From: Xanthostigma xanthostigma
Taxonomy: Eukaryota; Arthropoda; Insecta; Raphidioptera; Raphidiidae
DNA: 64,000 bases
Direction of reading: 5' to 3'
Assembly: GCA_963575645.1 (NCBI GenBank)
Contig: OY754472.1
Location: 4,836,001 to 4,900,000 of the forward strand
This document shows positions 21,864-40,439 of this stretch, one piece after another. Position 1 is the first letter of the stretch; the number at the start of each line of letters is the position of its first letter. The notes below the pieces were generated by a model. The model worked only from the letters and a program-made list of their open reading frames with translations, was not told the DNA's origin and searched no databases. The position numbers and the translations under genes were made by a program.

Positions 21864-22338
21864 ATTTTATCATTTGATTTTGGGGAACTGATGGGATATG
21901 TGATAATATATTCTTTTTTTTTATGGACAATATAAAAATTGTTCTTATATCTGCACCTCGAATTACATACGGGCATTTTATTTTGCAAATTGAAATGTTA
22001 CGTACTTTTTCTTAGTTATATTGTTGCGATCCAGTATTTTAAAAGTGAAGATGATAAAAGTTTGGTGATTATTCAGTATTGACAAAAAAAACATAATTTG
22101 AAATATGTTCTATTGTTTTTAATGTTCTGTTACAATTCAACATATTTTTTGTTGAAATGTTATTTCTCGAATATTTTAAATATTAATTATAAATTAGTGA
22201 TTTTTTATGTGTGCCATTTGGACTTCGGGTGGGAGATATGTTTTTTTTTTTTTGGAGACGACACTAAAATATTTTTTTTTTTTAATTATTGAGAGATAAT
22301 ATTTTCATGAAAACATTCTAATTATTTGTTTTTCAAAT

Positions 22339-22710
22339 ACGCCATAAATTTGGAAAATTTCAAATGAAAATGAGAAGAAATCCTTTCCAAAAATTTTTTT
22401 TTTTATTATTTAATTGCTGAGCGCTTTTCGGACATATTAATCAATCTTCAGAATAGTTTTTTTATAAAAATCATTAAAATTATCATAATAAATTAAAAAT
22501 AAAAATCTATCACTAAAGGCAAATTAAAGACTCGCTGCCCATAACAAACTGATGTTTATGATAATTTTAATGATTTTTATAAAAAAAAACTATTCTGAAG
22601 ATGGACTAATATGTCCTAAAGCGCTCAACAATTAAATAATAAAAAATAAAAAAAAAATTTGGAAAAGATTTCTTCTCATTTTCATGTGAAATTTTCCAAA
22701 TTTATGACGT
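22339..22710. mobile_element. Foldback/MITE element
   Basis: Arms of about 150 bases pair from ACGCCATAAATTTGGAAAATTT at the left to the inverse at 22686-22710, with inner words GAGCGCTTTTCGGACATATTA / TAATATGTCCTAAAGCGCTC (22420-22440 and 22606-22628). No coding. Confidence 0.75.
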
Positions 22711-23015
22711 AATTAAAAAATTCTATACAGTCTCTCTTTTCTGATAACGGCTCCCATGTATAATCACTAAACATAAAAGTCTTCAAAAATGTTATTAATT
22801 ACGTTTTGTAAAATGTATTACTTATTTTTTTATGAATCAAACAATAAAAATATCTACGTTAGAAAAGACAGCTGAACAATAAAATTGTAAAATTTGCTTA
22901 AATTATTGTAGGGACCAGCCGTAAATTTTACTAAGGAAAATGAATGAAATAAAATATTTGACGTTATGCTTAGGCAAATTTTACAAACGGAAACGTGTTA
23001 AATCTCAATACAGTC

Positions 23016-23236
23016 ATTCGGAACCCAACGGAATGGTGAGACATCTGGTGAGAAATGCGCCGAACTGCCTTAAGGGGGGTTTTTGACAGGTAAACTATAG
23101 ACGTATAAGGTAAACATTGATTTAGAAAAGCATTGATGGAGGCTTATACGTCTATAGTTTACCTGTCAAAAAACCCCCTTAAGGCAGTTCGGCGCATTTC
23201 TCACCAGAGGTCTCACCATTCCTTTGGGTTCCGAAT
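23016..23236. mobile_element. Near-perfect palindromic MITE
   Basis: 221 bp. The ends ATTCGGAACCC and GGGTTCCGAAT pair, and the arms stay almost identical to within about 30 bases of the centre (words TAAACTATAGACGTATAAG / CTTATACGTCTATAGTTTA). The high arm identity implies a young or gene-converted element. Confidence 0.85.
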
Positions 23237-24047
23237 TACACTAATCGGTATATTTATAAATGACTCAGTATTATTTTACGTTAGAATGATAAAAATGAAT
23301 AAATAAAGAATTAGATGCAATATAGGCCCGGATAAAACCGATGGGTTACCCGGAAAGAATCATTATTGGGCCATATGGAACCACCAAGAAATGAAAAAAC
23401 TATACAAGTACGTATTTTTTTTGTACTCATTGTTGTAAATAAATTGGCCAGACGACGGTCAAAATAAGAAAACAGATGCCAGTCCGGGTCTGGTAAAATC
23501 AATATTTTTATTATTATTATTTGATCATTTCTTTTTTAATGATTTGGTTTATTGTAGTGCCATTTAACATTTTGCCCGAACTAAAGATTTTTTGATGAAT
23601 CATTTACAAACATTTTTGAATTTTTATACATCAGTAGAAAATAGAATTCAAAACTTTGAAATTTGTTGGTTAAAAATAAACACATATCGATTACAAAACT
23701 TAAGAAATTTTCAAAAAATTTATTGTCTTTTAATTGATGTGAACTACGTAAAATGTTTGAACGCAGTTTGTTTTTGAATTCGAAATTTTGTAGGTTCATT
23801 TTAATAATATAGTACACGGTCAATAAAATTTCCAAATTATTTTCATCAAATTGGGCTAATTATAGTAAGTTATTACTACTAAAAGTATATTTTAAAGTAG
23901 AAAGTACTACATTTTTTAGATGATTTTTTTAGAAAGAATAAAGCTCCAAAAGGTTCAGATCAACGTCTTTTAACATGTTATAAACTTACTGAATGTTTTT
24001 TTGAAGTTGAAAATTTGTGCCGACATTTTATTTTTGTCGATATTAGA

Positions 24048-24578
24048 CTGGAAACAGTGCTCGACCGACCGTCAGCGCGTACCGTACGCGCTGATCGTCG
24101 GGTGTGAAAATGCATTTAGTGTCCAACCGATGGTAAAAACAGAGTCGCTTGTGTAACGTACAGTTGCGAACAGAAATGAATCCTTTTGCAGTAAAATCTA
24201 CAATTATTTATACAAACAATTACGAAAGAAAAAACGAAGAACATATCACGTTCCCCCAATACTTGTAGTAGAACGGCTAATCGAAGCCGAATTCTGTACA
24301 CTGTTTTCAAAATTGCGAGACGACGAGGAAAATTTGTAGGTTAAATTTTGTTTTTACTGTACAAAAGCACGTACGCGCGTACTCGTTCAGCGCCGTACTA
24401 AATGCGTCTGTACGCTTTCATGGCCCGTCTGTAGATCGACGCAATTCGACGGACGATTCCCATCAGCTACACGCGCGTAGCAAATTGTCAGCGCTGCACC
24501 GAACGCGTAATACACTTGCATTGATATAGCTACACGCGACTGACGTACGCGCTGACCATTGGTCAAGCACTGTTCCAG
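24048..24578. mobile_element. Terminal-inverted-repeat element, CpG-richer ends
   Basis: CTGGAAACAGTGCTCGACC at the left pairs with the inverse at 24560-24578. GTCAGCGCGTACCGTACGCGC near the left end has a partner near 24540. GC content at the ends exceeds the surroundings. No transposase. Confidence 0.6.
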
Positions 24579-24794
24579 CCTTAGCGTTTTGTACTGAACC
24601 GCGCGTTTTGCTTTATTCTCATATTTTAAATTCGTAAAAGCGTATATTTTTCTACACGGTGAAGCCTGTTTAATTTACAAGTAAAAGAAATTAATTAAAC
24701 AAGACTGGACTACAATATTTAAATCACTTTGGTTTTGTGGGTTTCACTGTGTAATATTAATAAAACGGTGATTGTACTTTATTTTTTGTATATA

Positions 24795-25384
24795 TAGTGG
24801 AGTCCCGCTAGTTCAAACTAATAAGGGCCGAGCCCTGTTCGAATTGGCAAATTTCGGATTAGCCGAATAAACTAGTTTTCATAGACAGTATCAAAAACTG
24901 TTAATATCAATCAAATTTAACTGGAAAAAACAGAGCGGTGTAGCGTAGTGGTGAGAGCACTAGACTCGCATTCGGGCAGGTACCGGTTTCGAATCCTGGC
25001 TGGAGCAGATGTGGCTGGGACTTTTTCCCACGGGTCATCTTGTTGAGGTTTTCCATGGTTTCCTTCAATAATTCCAGATAAATATCGAGATGATTTCTTA
25101 TTCAAGGCCATGGTCATGCTCAAAATTTGTCTACCTTATCCTAATGTCCCAAAATTCCTTCATTTCGCCTATTGCTATTAATTAGTTGAAGTTGAAAAAT
25201 GTAGAAAATAACGGGAAGTGTGATGGATAGAAAATAGCAATGGTGCGAATGGCGTCTGTTATAACATAAAGTCGAGGAACGGAAAAAATGTGCTATATTT
25301 ATTTTGCAAATTAAAAAATTTCTTTGTCGCTGGCCGAAACTTGTTTGAATTAGGCGGACGTTCAGATTAGCGGGGCTCCACTGT
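24795..25384. mobile_element. Pogo/Tigger-like element containing a SINE
   Basis: The left end AGTGGAGTCCCGCTAGTTC and right end GATTAGCGGGGCTCCACT form imperfect inverted repeats flanked by TA. The SINE at 24931-25266 sits inside, so it inserted later. Confidence 0.65.
24931..25266 (+). mobile_element. tRNA-derived SINE, full-length copy
   Basis: The Pol III A box TAGCGTAGTGG (24941-24951) and B box GGTTTCGAATCC (24985-24996) have tRNA spacing. The tRNA-unrelated body contains GTTTTCCATGGTTTCC and ATAAATATCGAGATG. The tail (GCGTCTGTTAT) is shared with the split copy at 36489/37573, which defines the 3' end. Confidence 0.85.
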
Positions 25385-28210
25385 ACAATATTTTAATCTC
25401 AGAATATTTACAGTTGTTTAGATCTGAAGGAAAATCTTCTTATGGGAAAGAACTGATTTTCTAGGCAATTTTTTTATATTTTATGAATAATGTAAAGAAT
25501 TTTTAGTGCGTGAACTCAATTTTGGTTGAATTAATTGAGTATAATCAGAACTACCAGTGCTGAAACATTCGACTGGCTTATCTTTTTCAATCCAAAAAGT
25601 TAAAATTATCTACATCTGTCAAAAACGATTTTCCAAAAGGGTCTTCTACGCACTGTAAAAAGTATATCTACTGTATCTGAAATGTTTTGTTTTTGACAGT
25701 TTAGTTTTTGTTATTTTTTTTTAAATCGTGTTAAAATTCCATACCGTAAATTTTAGGACTTTATTTCTCTGTAAAAATATACTTGTTTAATCTCGAGTCA
25801 AAGTCAATACATCAAAAATATAATTTATTGTTGCGTAATATACTCAGCTCAGCGTTACGCGGGTACATCAGTCATTTAGTTACCCAGTTGGCCTCTGCGC
25901 TTTGTTTTAGTGTGACTAAATGAATAGTTCGACGTGCAAAACAGTGCTTTAATCAGAGGTAAATTATTTTTTGTTAATTTAAAACTGTTTTTAATTTGTT
26001 TTAACCACTTACTATATTTACTTGAAATATAAAACAAAAGTCAACTGAGTAAAGTCCTAGAATTATGCATTATTATTTTTCGTAAAAAGTAAAGCAAAAA
26101 ATTATTATGCTATAGATGTAATAAGAAAAATGATCACTTTAGATTTGTATAATCTACACACTTTAGAAATTAGAAAAGGAGTCATTTTTTCAGGCATGGT
26201 TTAATAACAACTTTCTTTGATTTCGCGTATCAGATTTTAGGTTATGTTGTAAAATATAAACTATGTAATTTAGTGTACGTCACTGTGTTATACAGAATAT
26301 GAATTGCCTTTTGTTATTTTTCTAAATAATTTAATTAAAAACTAAAGGTTTCAGGAATTCCTAGTTTTAAATACAAAAACAGTGAAAACGGTGACTTTCA
26401 TAAGTGCCTGAAAAGATGATTTTTTAAAATCAGTTTACAGTCGTTCATAATGCCATTGCAAAAGTTGTTAATTTATTAAGCAACTTAATAAATCTGATAA
26501 AATTTAATATTATGTATAAAAACAAATGAACATTTAAAATTTCGTACAGAAAAAGACAAAAATTGTTTCGCTGTATTTTTGTTTTTTGTAATAGTTTTGG
26601 AAAACAATTGGGTAACAATGCTCGTAAATTTAACTGTGATCATGTAAAAAGATTGTTACAAAAATTGCCTTTAACTAACTATTGTTAATTTTGTACTTAA
26701 ATAGCAAATTGTTATCTGCCATCAGTGCGTCAATCTAAACACAAACTGTAAAAGATTTCCGTTATTTATTCAAAATGAATTTTGTTTAACTAGATTGTTA
26801 AGGCTCCCACACACATTTGTTTAAAAGTGCATTTTGAGGTTATACTCCAGGAGTGTCTGTGTTGACGATACTTCACCGTTGTTAAAAAAATAACTATGTA
26901 GGTAGTAGTAGAGTATCTCAGATAAATTAAAAATTTATTGAGTAATACCTTCATAAACATTTTCCAGATTCAGGGACGTATTTATAAAATTTGCGCCTTG
27001 AGCAAAACGACTTGCTGAGCTCACTGTCAGTTCTCTTTTCTCTGCTTGTGATATTTAAAATCGATGTGCCGCCCGCTCAAGTCTGTTGCTCTGGGCGCGT
27101 ATTTCCGTACTAGTAGGAGGCACTATTGCCTTCAAACAAGCATGGTTTATGCAATGTATTGGATAATTATCAGCAATCGAGTAATTAATGGATAAAGACC
27201 GAGTGTTTAATTCCAACGTTTACCCGATTTCGTTATCGATGGCTTTCCGGATCGTGTGTTCAATCGCACTTCGTAGCAAGTGTTTCGTGGTGGGAGCCTT
27301 TCATGTCCGCTGCAGTGGCGTTGAGACAGACTGTCTTTTTAGATTAATGCTTTAATTGTCATAGAAACGAAGAGGCCATAATAATATTGTGTCTTGATCG
27401 AAAGTTACCTTTTAAAAATCATTCCAACTACTTCTTCCATTTTTTCATATTCCTACTAAATTGTTGTTGTCGCGTATGAGAAATAGATTGATAAAAATAC
27501 CAGTTATGTACCTTCAATTTTTTTTTTAATTTGCTGTCTTTTTATTATTTGACGGTATAGCTTTGAAATTTATGTCACTTTACAACGAAAATTATAAATT
27601 TTACATTTTTACATGGCGCTCGCAGAAATAGTTTTGTTACCCACTCATTATAATTTTTATGTCACCTGTCTTTAAAGTGATTTAAATATACATTTCTGCT
27701 AAAATTAATTTAATAAATTATTGAGTATATTTAATTTCAAAGTTAAACCAAAAATGATAATAAAATTTAATAGAAACGTCTGTTTCTAGAAAATACCCTT
27801 ATTTATTAAAAACTTAACCATAGGCAATTTTAGCCTGTGTTTACTATAATATATTATACAGTATACTTTTATAATTTTATTGTAATTATTTTTAACAAAT
27901 TAAATTTAATCTTGAGTGTTGCAAATTGTTTGAATTCAAATTACAAATCCTTCTTTTTTGTAGTGTTTAACAGATCTAAGTGAAGATTATAAACCGTTTT
28001 GTGCTGCTGTTCCAGGTTCGTGATTAAAAATAGGTAGGAAATCTTTTCCACTTTTTTATTTTACTTGGAGGTGAAACCCATTTCAAAATATTCAGTATGG
28101 CCGCCCTATGCGAAGCGTTTGCATTGACACTATACAAGGTTTCGATGTTTAATTTAAAAAGTCGTTGAGGTGATTCTAATCTGTCAAAACTTAATTATAG
28201 TTATATTAGA
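25385..28210. other. Gene-poor intergenic stretch
   Basis: No host exon, RNA gene or repeat with clear ends was recognised. A GC-richer patch at about 25850-25960 ends CAGAG|GTAAATT and could be a non-coding first exon of a gene on the plus strand, without further support. Another mildly GC-rich patch lies at 27000-27130. Confidence 0.4.
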
Positions 28211-28564
28211 CTAGCGGCTCCGCCCGGTTTCACCCGGGTGCAAAAGAACGAATGGGGGGGGGGGGACACGAGTACACACATTCATCTTAGTTTACCGAGA
28301 TGAATGTTGTGTCCAAATTTCATGATGATCGGAGTTACCGTTCAAAAGTTTTTGTCAGACGGACAAATTTTGAGTTACATTTTGCAACATTTTTCATTGA
28401 TGCTCCGTTCCTATTGGTCGTAGCGTGATATTATATAGCCTATAGCCTTCCTCGATAAATGGACTATCCAACAAAAAAAATGTTTTCAATTCGAACCAGT
28501 AGTTCCTGAGATTAGCGCGTTCAACCAAACAAACTAACTCTTCAACTTTATATATTAGTATAGA
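28211..28564 (-). mobile_element. Complete non-autonomous Helitron
   Basis: On the minus strand it begins TCTATACTAATATATAAAG after a host A. It ends with a hairpin-forming CACCCGGGTGAAACCGGGCG then GAGCCGCTAG before a host T. 354 bp, no coding. A run of 12 G (28255-28266) interrupts it. Confidence 0.78.
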
Positions 28565-28958
28565 TATCGAGTCCATCGTGATAACAATATTAAGAAAAAA
28601 TTGGGGGTGGTTTAAATCATTGGTATATTCAAGCAAAGTAAACAGGAGAGATACATTATTCGATCGAATAAATAAATGCAGAAACAATTATAAGAAACAA
28701 ACCCGCATCCATTCATAGATCGACCCGAGCTATTAATCAGAGAGAACTGACTTGTGTTTAGAAGTAAATTTTTGAAAAATATAAAACGTAGCCTTATAAA
28801 ATAGTTTAATAATTTTAATTTGAAAATTTTGTTCACTCCTGTATCTGTAACGGTTGAGAATAGGCCCCATGTTTATAGGAACTTTGATGTTTATTTTGGA
28901 TCCCCGAATACGTACCTAAAATATTGACAATAATTTCTCTTGAATCACTCTGTATATA

Positions 28959-29523
28959 CAGTATGTAAACGCACATAGGGAAATTAGCATTGGGAAAAAA
29001 TACTTGGATCAGAGCTAGCCATGACTGCATTAATTGTTATTTCTATTGAATTATCGTGGTAATCTTGAGGATTTCTATTTTATTTTGATTTATTTTTATT
29101 TTACTTGGCTTTTTTAATAATAAAAACCTCTTATAAATCATTATTTTAATTTTTTTGTACAAAAATAACACAAAAAAACAACTCCATCGGTTTGGAAACA
29201 TTTCATTCAAAAATTGTCTGACTGGTATGACGTATGCGCGTTGGTAAATCAGTGACCCAATGTCTTTAGGTTCAACACGAATAGGCGGAGATATTTGATC
29301 TCGCACCATATTTAAGTATTTTTGGGAATTTAATGTCCCATTAATAAAAAAAGTCCGATTATGTTGTAATCATTTGAATATTTTCTTCGGTAGTATACAC
29401 ATTCATTTTGCAAAAGAATATTATCTGTCAAATTGAAAAACAAGATTTCAAGGCTCACTCTGATCCAGTCATTTTTTCCCAATGTTAAATTTCCCTATGT
29501 GTACCTTACGTGTTTACATACTG
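28959..29523. mobile_element. Deleted mariner-like element
   Basis: Ends CAGTATGTAAACG...CATACTG with TA on both sides and inverted repeats of about 65 bases. The interior keeps a transposase fragment on the minus strand. Confidence 0.75.
29186..29348 (-). pseudogene. Mariner-like transposase fragment
   Basis: The frame reads FFINGTLNSQKYLNMVRDQI and then VRQFLNEMFPNRW. This resembles the stretch before the second and third catalytic acidic residues of mariner-type transposases (FIDGxLNxxxY ... VRxFLxxxFPxRW). The catalytic centre is lost. Confidence 0.6.
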
Positions 29524-30185
29524 TATAAAACTGAAACGTAACAATCTGTTTTATTAGACATTCATGATAAATTAACAAAAACGATATACTTTAAAATATT
29601 TATTCAGGTTTAAATCTTTTATAGCCACTTGCGCCAACAATCAACTTTATTAGAATTTTAACAGCGATAACAGATTATTTTAATTTGTTCTTTTAACGTC
29701 AAATTTAACAGATTTTTAGTTCACAGGGGTGTCAACTTTTGAAAGTAAAAAATAAATTCCAGTTAACTTAGTAATTGACGTTGGTGCAATTAGCTGTTAG
29801 TATATAAACGTATTAATAGGTTTAATGTCAATTCTCACATAGCGACGCTATGCGATAGTTTTATATATTGTGGTCAACCCGCCCGGGGCCCGAGCCTTCA
29901 CCGAGGCAGTTCTATTGGAAATTCTCACAAAACCCATATTCACCGAACACCATTAAAGATAGAAGTAAGAAGTTACTAATTCGTTAGAATAAAATTTACT
30001 TTCAATTCACCAAGCAAATTATCAGGTAGAAAAGTTAGTTAAAGAATAAATATGCACTGCACTATACTCCTTGCTCTTTTTGTTGAATATTTTGACGTTC
30101 GCCCAAAAATCCGGCCGATGGCATTAGTGTAGACGTCAAAAAAAACTTCACAAAATAATAATGTTTTACAACTATGCACTTCACA
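29524..30185. other. Non-coding, nothing recognised
   Basis: AT-rich with one GC-rich word (GCCCGGGGCCCGAG, about 29882). No gene evidence. Confidence 0.35.
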
Positions 30186-30430
30186 AAAGTTTAATAAACA
30201 ACACATACATAAATTCAGAAGAGCAACTTTAGGTATTATGATCTATGTGGCGGTCATTATTATTTTATCCGGCGAATAAATATTTATACCCTCGAAGTAA
30301 GACAGAATAGATTTATACCTGCAGTAAACATAATTACGTTTGGTGAATTGAATTGTCGCTGTTTATTCGACGAATAATTACCTGAAGAACAAATGAACCG
30401 AATAAATAACTACTTATGCTCGGCGAATAT
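30186..30430 (+). repeat. Interspersed repeat H, copy 1
   Basis: Matches 57840-58270 (words CAACACATACATAAATTC; GACAGAATAGATTTATACCTG). This copy has a single unit, whereas the other contains an internal tandem duplication. Confidence 0.7.
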
Positions 30431-31380
30431 TCTCCGAAGCGTTAAATTTTGTAGCGTGGCAGCGCTTTTGTGAGAAGTGGCTGCTTGACCCCTTTTTTAA
30501 AATCGCCTTAAAATGTTTATATCGTAGTATTAATCTACAGAAATTTTTATTTTGCTTAAATGTAATCGTTTTTAAGGGATAAAACAGCACTTTTAACAAT
30601 TTTAAATACACAAGTTGGCGCGATAACACGACCCGCCATTTTTACCTACTGTGACGTCATTCTTGTAGTATACAAACAGGTGCAAATAAGGCTCGGTATC
30701 GTTTACAAACTTTACACGAAACTCGTTTAGTGTTCACTCACGTGCGTGTGTCTTATGTTTATATAGGTGTATTGTGTGTTTACTACAATTCTGACGTCAT
30801 ATTTCAAACTAAGCATGGCAATCGCCGTTTCATGATTTGTTAGAAAATTGTATTTTAAAATTTCTCTTGTTTTCGTGAATATACAAACCGAAAATTTCTG
30901 ATTTTTTATTTGATATATTAACAAAGTGTAATCATTTAATTTTTAAAGTGTTTATTGCTGCATTTGAAAATATGTAAATTATTGGAAGAAGTACTTTGTC
31001 GCCTCGCATCGCGTCGTCAAGTAAGAATCGGCCTTTAGGATTAATAATAATATATGTTTCATTACATAACATGTTTAGGATATAATTGGCGCCTGTTTTA
31101 TTCAAAACAAAGCATATGATTGGATCAGTCGAAGCACCATTTTTGAAGTATAAAATATAAATAGATATTAATAGATATATAGATAGGTCCGTTTCAAGGG
31201 ATAGGTGCGAGGCACGTAGTCTGTAACTAGGAGACCCAGCTCGAGCGTAGTGGTGGACCGATATCTGTCGCATGAACCAATATGGCGTCAGCTACTGGGT
31301 AACGCACAAACGTCCATGGCTTACATGTGTGTAGTTAAACAACTTTGGTAACTGTGGCAAAAACAGGTGGAAACATATAT
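30431..31380. other. Non-coding, nothing recognised
   Basis: The part near 30590-30660 (CGCCATTTTT..TGTGACGTCAT) resembles 57745-57785, so repeat H may extend here. Otherwise no feature. Confidence 0.35.
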
Positions 31381-31773
31381 TTATAAATTTACTATATGAA
31401 TCATTGTCTATCTACTCAATGTGCGGTGGGTGAAAGCAACAAAGCGTATCGAAAATATATCTGCGTCTCGTTCTTCGATGTAATTCCCTGATTTCTCCGA
31501 TGATAGGATTGGTTGATGTACTTGCATTCAATCTGAATAAAGTATCTCTGTTTCAAAAACTTTGTCTTTTTCTATGACGTTAACATGGTCGTACCTAGCT
31601 GTTAGCCCAGGAGGGGACAAATTAGAAATTTCTTAAACCGGGTCCCCCGTGCTTGTTTTGCCCTCCTGGATACGACAGTGCTTACGGCTTAAAAAAAAGA
31701 CAGAAGTATATGTTGGCAAGGTTCGTTTGCGATTTTATTCCTATGCTCAGTATAGAATAAAAGTATATGAGTG
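31381..31773 (+). repeat. Interspersed repeat D, copy 2
   Basis: Second copy of the ~400-bp repeat at 9661, same orientation, with scattered substitutions and small indels. The right end is lost in unique sequence. Confidence 0.75.
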
Positions 31774-31933
31774 GAAAGAACCGAAGTTTCCCCAGATAGT
31801 GATAACAGCGATATCTCGCGTGCGCCAGAATACGGTCCGTCTCGAAACACGGCAAGCATAAGAAGCTAGGTTTCCTGGTTATAGACCTCGTGGTGCGGGG
31901 GTTCTGGCACGACTGCAACACTAAGTCTACACT

Positions 31934-31993
31934 GAATGTCATTTGTTTTTAACGAAATGAAGATCTCCGTTTAACTAAAAACAAATGACATTC
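31934..31993. other. Perfect 18-bp hairpin
   Basis: GAATGTCATTTGTTTTTA and its exact inverse are separated by a 24-base loop, about 60 nt overall. It could be a miniature transposon end pair; no microRNA evidence. Confidence 0.5.
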
Positions 31994-32017
31994 TTCAATT
32001 AAGATTGGAGGCTGATA

Positions 32018-32435
32018 CTGGGTTGCAGAATGGAATGTCAAAAATGTGATTTAACAATGACCTTAAATTGTGAACATCCATATTTTTCCATATGAAAAGC
32101 ATAGTAGAGTTTCAAATCGATTCTCTTCGAAAAATAATCGATTGAAACGATATTTTTCTTAGACTGTGTGTACATGTATTTAGCACTATTTTATGTACGG
32201 TTTTCACTTGAAAACAACGTCTTTTTACGTGTTTTGATCAAAATTTAGCGTGACAAGCGATTTTTTTTCTGTGGAAAACAATCATTTGTTTTCGTGTGAG
32301 CACAATCGAATGTTCTAGATGACAGGGTGTTTGAATACATTTGACTGTTCCTGATGTATGGAAACTGTAATTATATGATCCCAATCTAAGGTCATTGTCA
32401 AATAAATTTTTTTGACAATCCTTTCTGCAACCCAG
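32018..32435. mobile_element. Foldback element T, uninterrupted copy
   Basis: Ends CTGGGTTGCAGA...TCTGCAACCCAG; arms share TGATTTAACAATGACC / GGTCATTGTCAAATA. It begins 77 bases after the rabphilin stop codon, so it probably lies in that gene's 3' UTR or just beyond. Confidence 0.75.
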
Positions 32436-32511
32436 CATGACAGGCGTGCCAGAAACTCAACATGTCAGCCTTAATAGTACTAGAGAGTAAAGAGGCGTCA
32501 GAGTAAGTGAA

Positions 32512-38273
<5,762 letters not shown>

Positions 38274-38326
38274 CTGAAACAAGTTATATTTTTAGCCATT
38301 TGTCGATTAATAAGTTAACTATAGAT

Positions 38327-38505
38327 ATATCGGGTGTTTTTTTTTTAGAATGATAGAACTTTAGATCAGGATAACTGATTTGGCAGAAGGTAGAAGCCAT
38401 GTTGTTTTGACATTTCTGTTCAGTAAGCATTGACAAATTGTCATGGAAAGACTCACGCCGCAACAACGTTTAGAAATCGTTGAAATTTATTTTCAAAATC
38501 AAGGT
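38327..38505 (+). mobile_element. Mariner-like 5' fragment
   Basis: TATATCGGGTGTTTTTTTTTT resembles a terminus. An ATG at 38443 opens MERLTPQQRLEIVEIYFQNQ, the first helix of a mariner-type transposase DNA-binding domain, then the match stops. It is on the opposite strand to Rph, in its intron or upstream. Confidence 0.65.
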
Positions 38506-39583
38506 TTAGGCGCGATCAGGCTTCGAAATCGCAACGCCAGATGACGGTAATTTCTGCTTCACTCCCTAATCATTGTATTTTTCATAACTTTTCAATGATT
38601 AAAAAAAATTCGACAGAAATTAATGAATTTCTTATATTTATTTTCTACGGTGTTTGGATAAACGCTCTTTACTACATGGAAATATCCCCTCCCCCTCTGT
38701 ATTAGTACCAAAGAAATCTCTGAATAGTACTCCGATACTAAAAATCGATCGTTCTGTCATCTAACAGAAATAAGGCAAACTACTTAAAATTTCCGGCCAC
38801 GCTATTCGATTAGAAATAAACTTCTATACAGTATCTCTTCTCTGACAATAGACTTCGGTCATAACAAACCACAAGGGATTCGAATTTCGCAATATGCGAT
38901 AATTTTACATCTATACACGATGACTAATATATAAAATTCTTTATATTTACGTGTATTTGAACCGATTTAACTTAAAAACTATGTGACGAATTTTGATAAA
39001 ATATTTTGAATTTAAACTTTTTGGGGTATGTGTTTTAGTTTTTAATTTAGAGTCCGGCCCGCTAACACACCCTAAATCTTAAAAAATGGCCCTTTAGAAA
39101 AATCAGTCTGACATCCATGCCATAAATAATATAAAATCAGTTGTTCGTATTTGTTGTTGGGAAATTAAATAGGAAATTAAAATGTGACAATGTATAAAAC
39201 AATTTGTTTTTAATCACAATTCAAAATTAGCTTTAAATTGCACTGAATTAGTTTCGTAGGTCCCGACTGAAAATGAATCGTATTTCCCTAATTTAAATTG
39301 GAATACTAAAATAGTTTAATTTACTGAATAACTTTGAAAAGGTTCAAATCCCTGTAAATAAATTCATTAAAATAGAAAAAAAAACGTAGATTCATTTCAC
39401 ACGTCTAACATAATATGATAATATACAATTCGTGGCAGTGCGGCGCTTGCCTAGGAATTTGAAATACCTCTTAAATTGAATAATAGAACAACAATAATAA
39501 TAATAGAACAACAAAATCTGGTTAGAGTACGATGTACAAAATATCCACTGGAAATACACAATTATTATTTTATATATATAACA
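38506..39583. other. Non-coding, nothing recognised
   Basis: AT-rich. The part at 39518-39556 matches 58890-58930 (GTTAGAGTACGAT; CAAAATATCCACTGGAAA), a short dispersed repeat. Confidence 0.4.
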
Positions 39584-39737
39584 CTAGCGGTCCCGCCCGG
39601 TTTCACCCGGGTGCAAAAGTACGAATGGGGAAGGGAGGGACATGAGTACGCACATTCATCTTAGTTTACCGAGATTAATGTTGTGTCCAAGTTTCATGAT
39701 GATCGGAGTTACCGTTCAAAAGTTTTTGTCGATAAAA
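39584..39737 (-). mobile_element. Helitron 3' end, truncated
   Basis: Matches the 3' half of the Helitron at 28211 (CACCCGGGTGAAACCGGGCG then GACCGCTAG before T, minus strand). The 5' portion is missing. Confidence 0.65.
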
Positions 39738-40431
39738 AGCAGTATTTATAGTTTTTAGACCTGTACCAATTTTCAGCTCTATGCGAATCATTGTAAACAA
39801 TAAACATACCACTATTTTTTTATTTTTTTTGACCGGACTATATTAGCCGCTTTAAGTAAATTGATTTTTATAAATTAATTAAAAAAAATACATATCTAAT
39901 AAAGTAAGTTGATTTGAATATACATTCAGGGTTTTTTTAGTTTTTGACAATTTTTTGACTTATTTACCCACGACGGAACGGAGCAGGTATATGAGTTTAA
40001 CCTGAGAGATTGTTTGTTTGTTTGTTTGTATGTGTGTTTGTGCACTCGATCAATGTCGCCATTTATCTGGAAAACGGTTTGATCAATTCAAATGCGGTTT
40101 TTTTATAGTGATTAGGTCACCAAGTTTCAGCTTATTATAAATGAATTTTAAACCCCCATTTAAAGATTTCTAAATTTATTCAAAAACGGGGCCCCGTTGG
40201 ACTTCAATAAGATCTACGTCCCACAAAACCTAGATCCGCCTCTGGTTTAGAAACCGACATTAAAGTGTAAATATTGCTAGTTGCTACTTACTGAAAAAAA
40301 ATAATGATATATTTTAATTAGAACTGGATGTATATATATACCACAGTCGAGAATGCCTGTAGAGAAAGTAAGTTTAGAGTAGTTAAACAAAAAATAAGAG
40401 AATTAAACAACTTTGCAGGCACATTTTATAC
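39738..40431. other. Non-coding, repeat debris
   Basis: A (GTTT)n tract at 40011-40030 follows wording typical of non-LTR or Helitron tails. No gene. Confidence 0.35.
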
Positions 40432-40439
40432 ATATAGAG

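Noticed and set aside
31934-31993. MicroRNA precursor
   Set aside because: The hairpin is perfect rather than bulged, short, and close to many MITEs; no supporting evidence.
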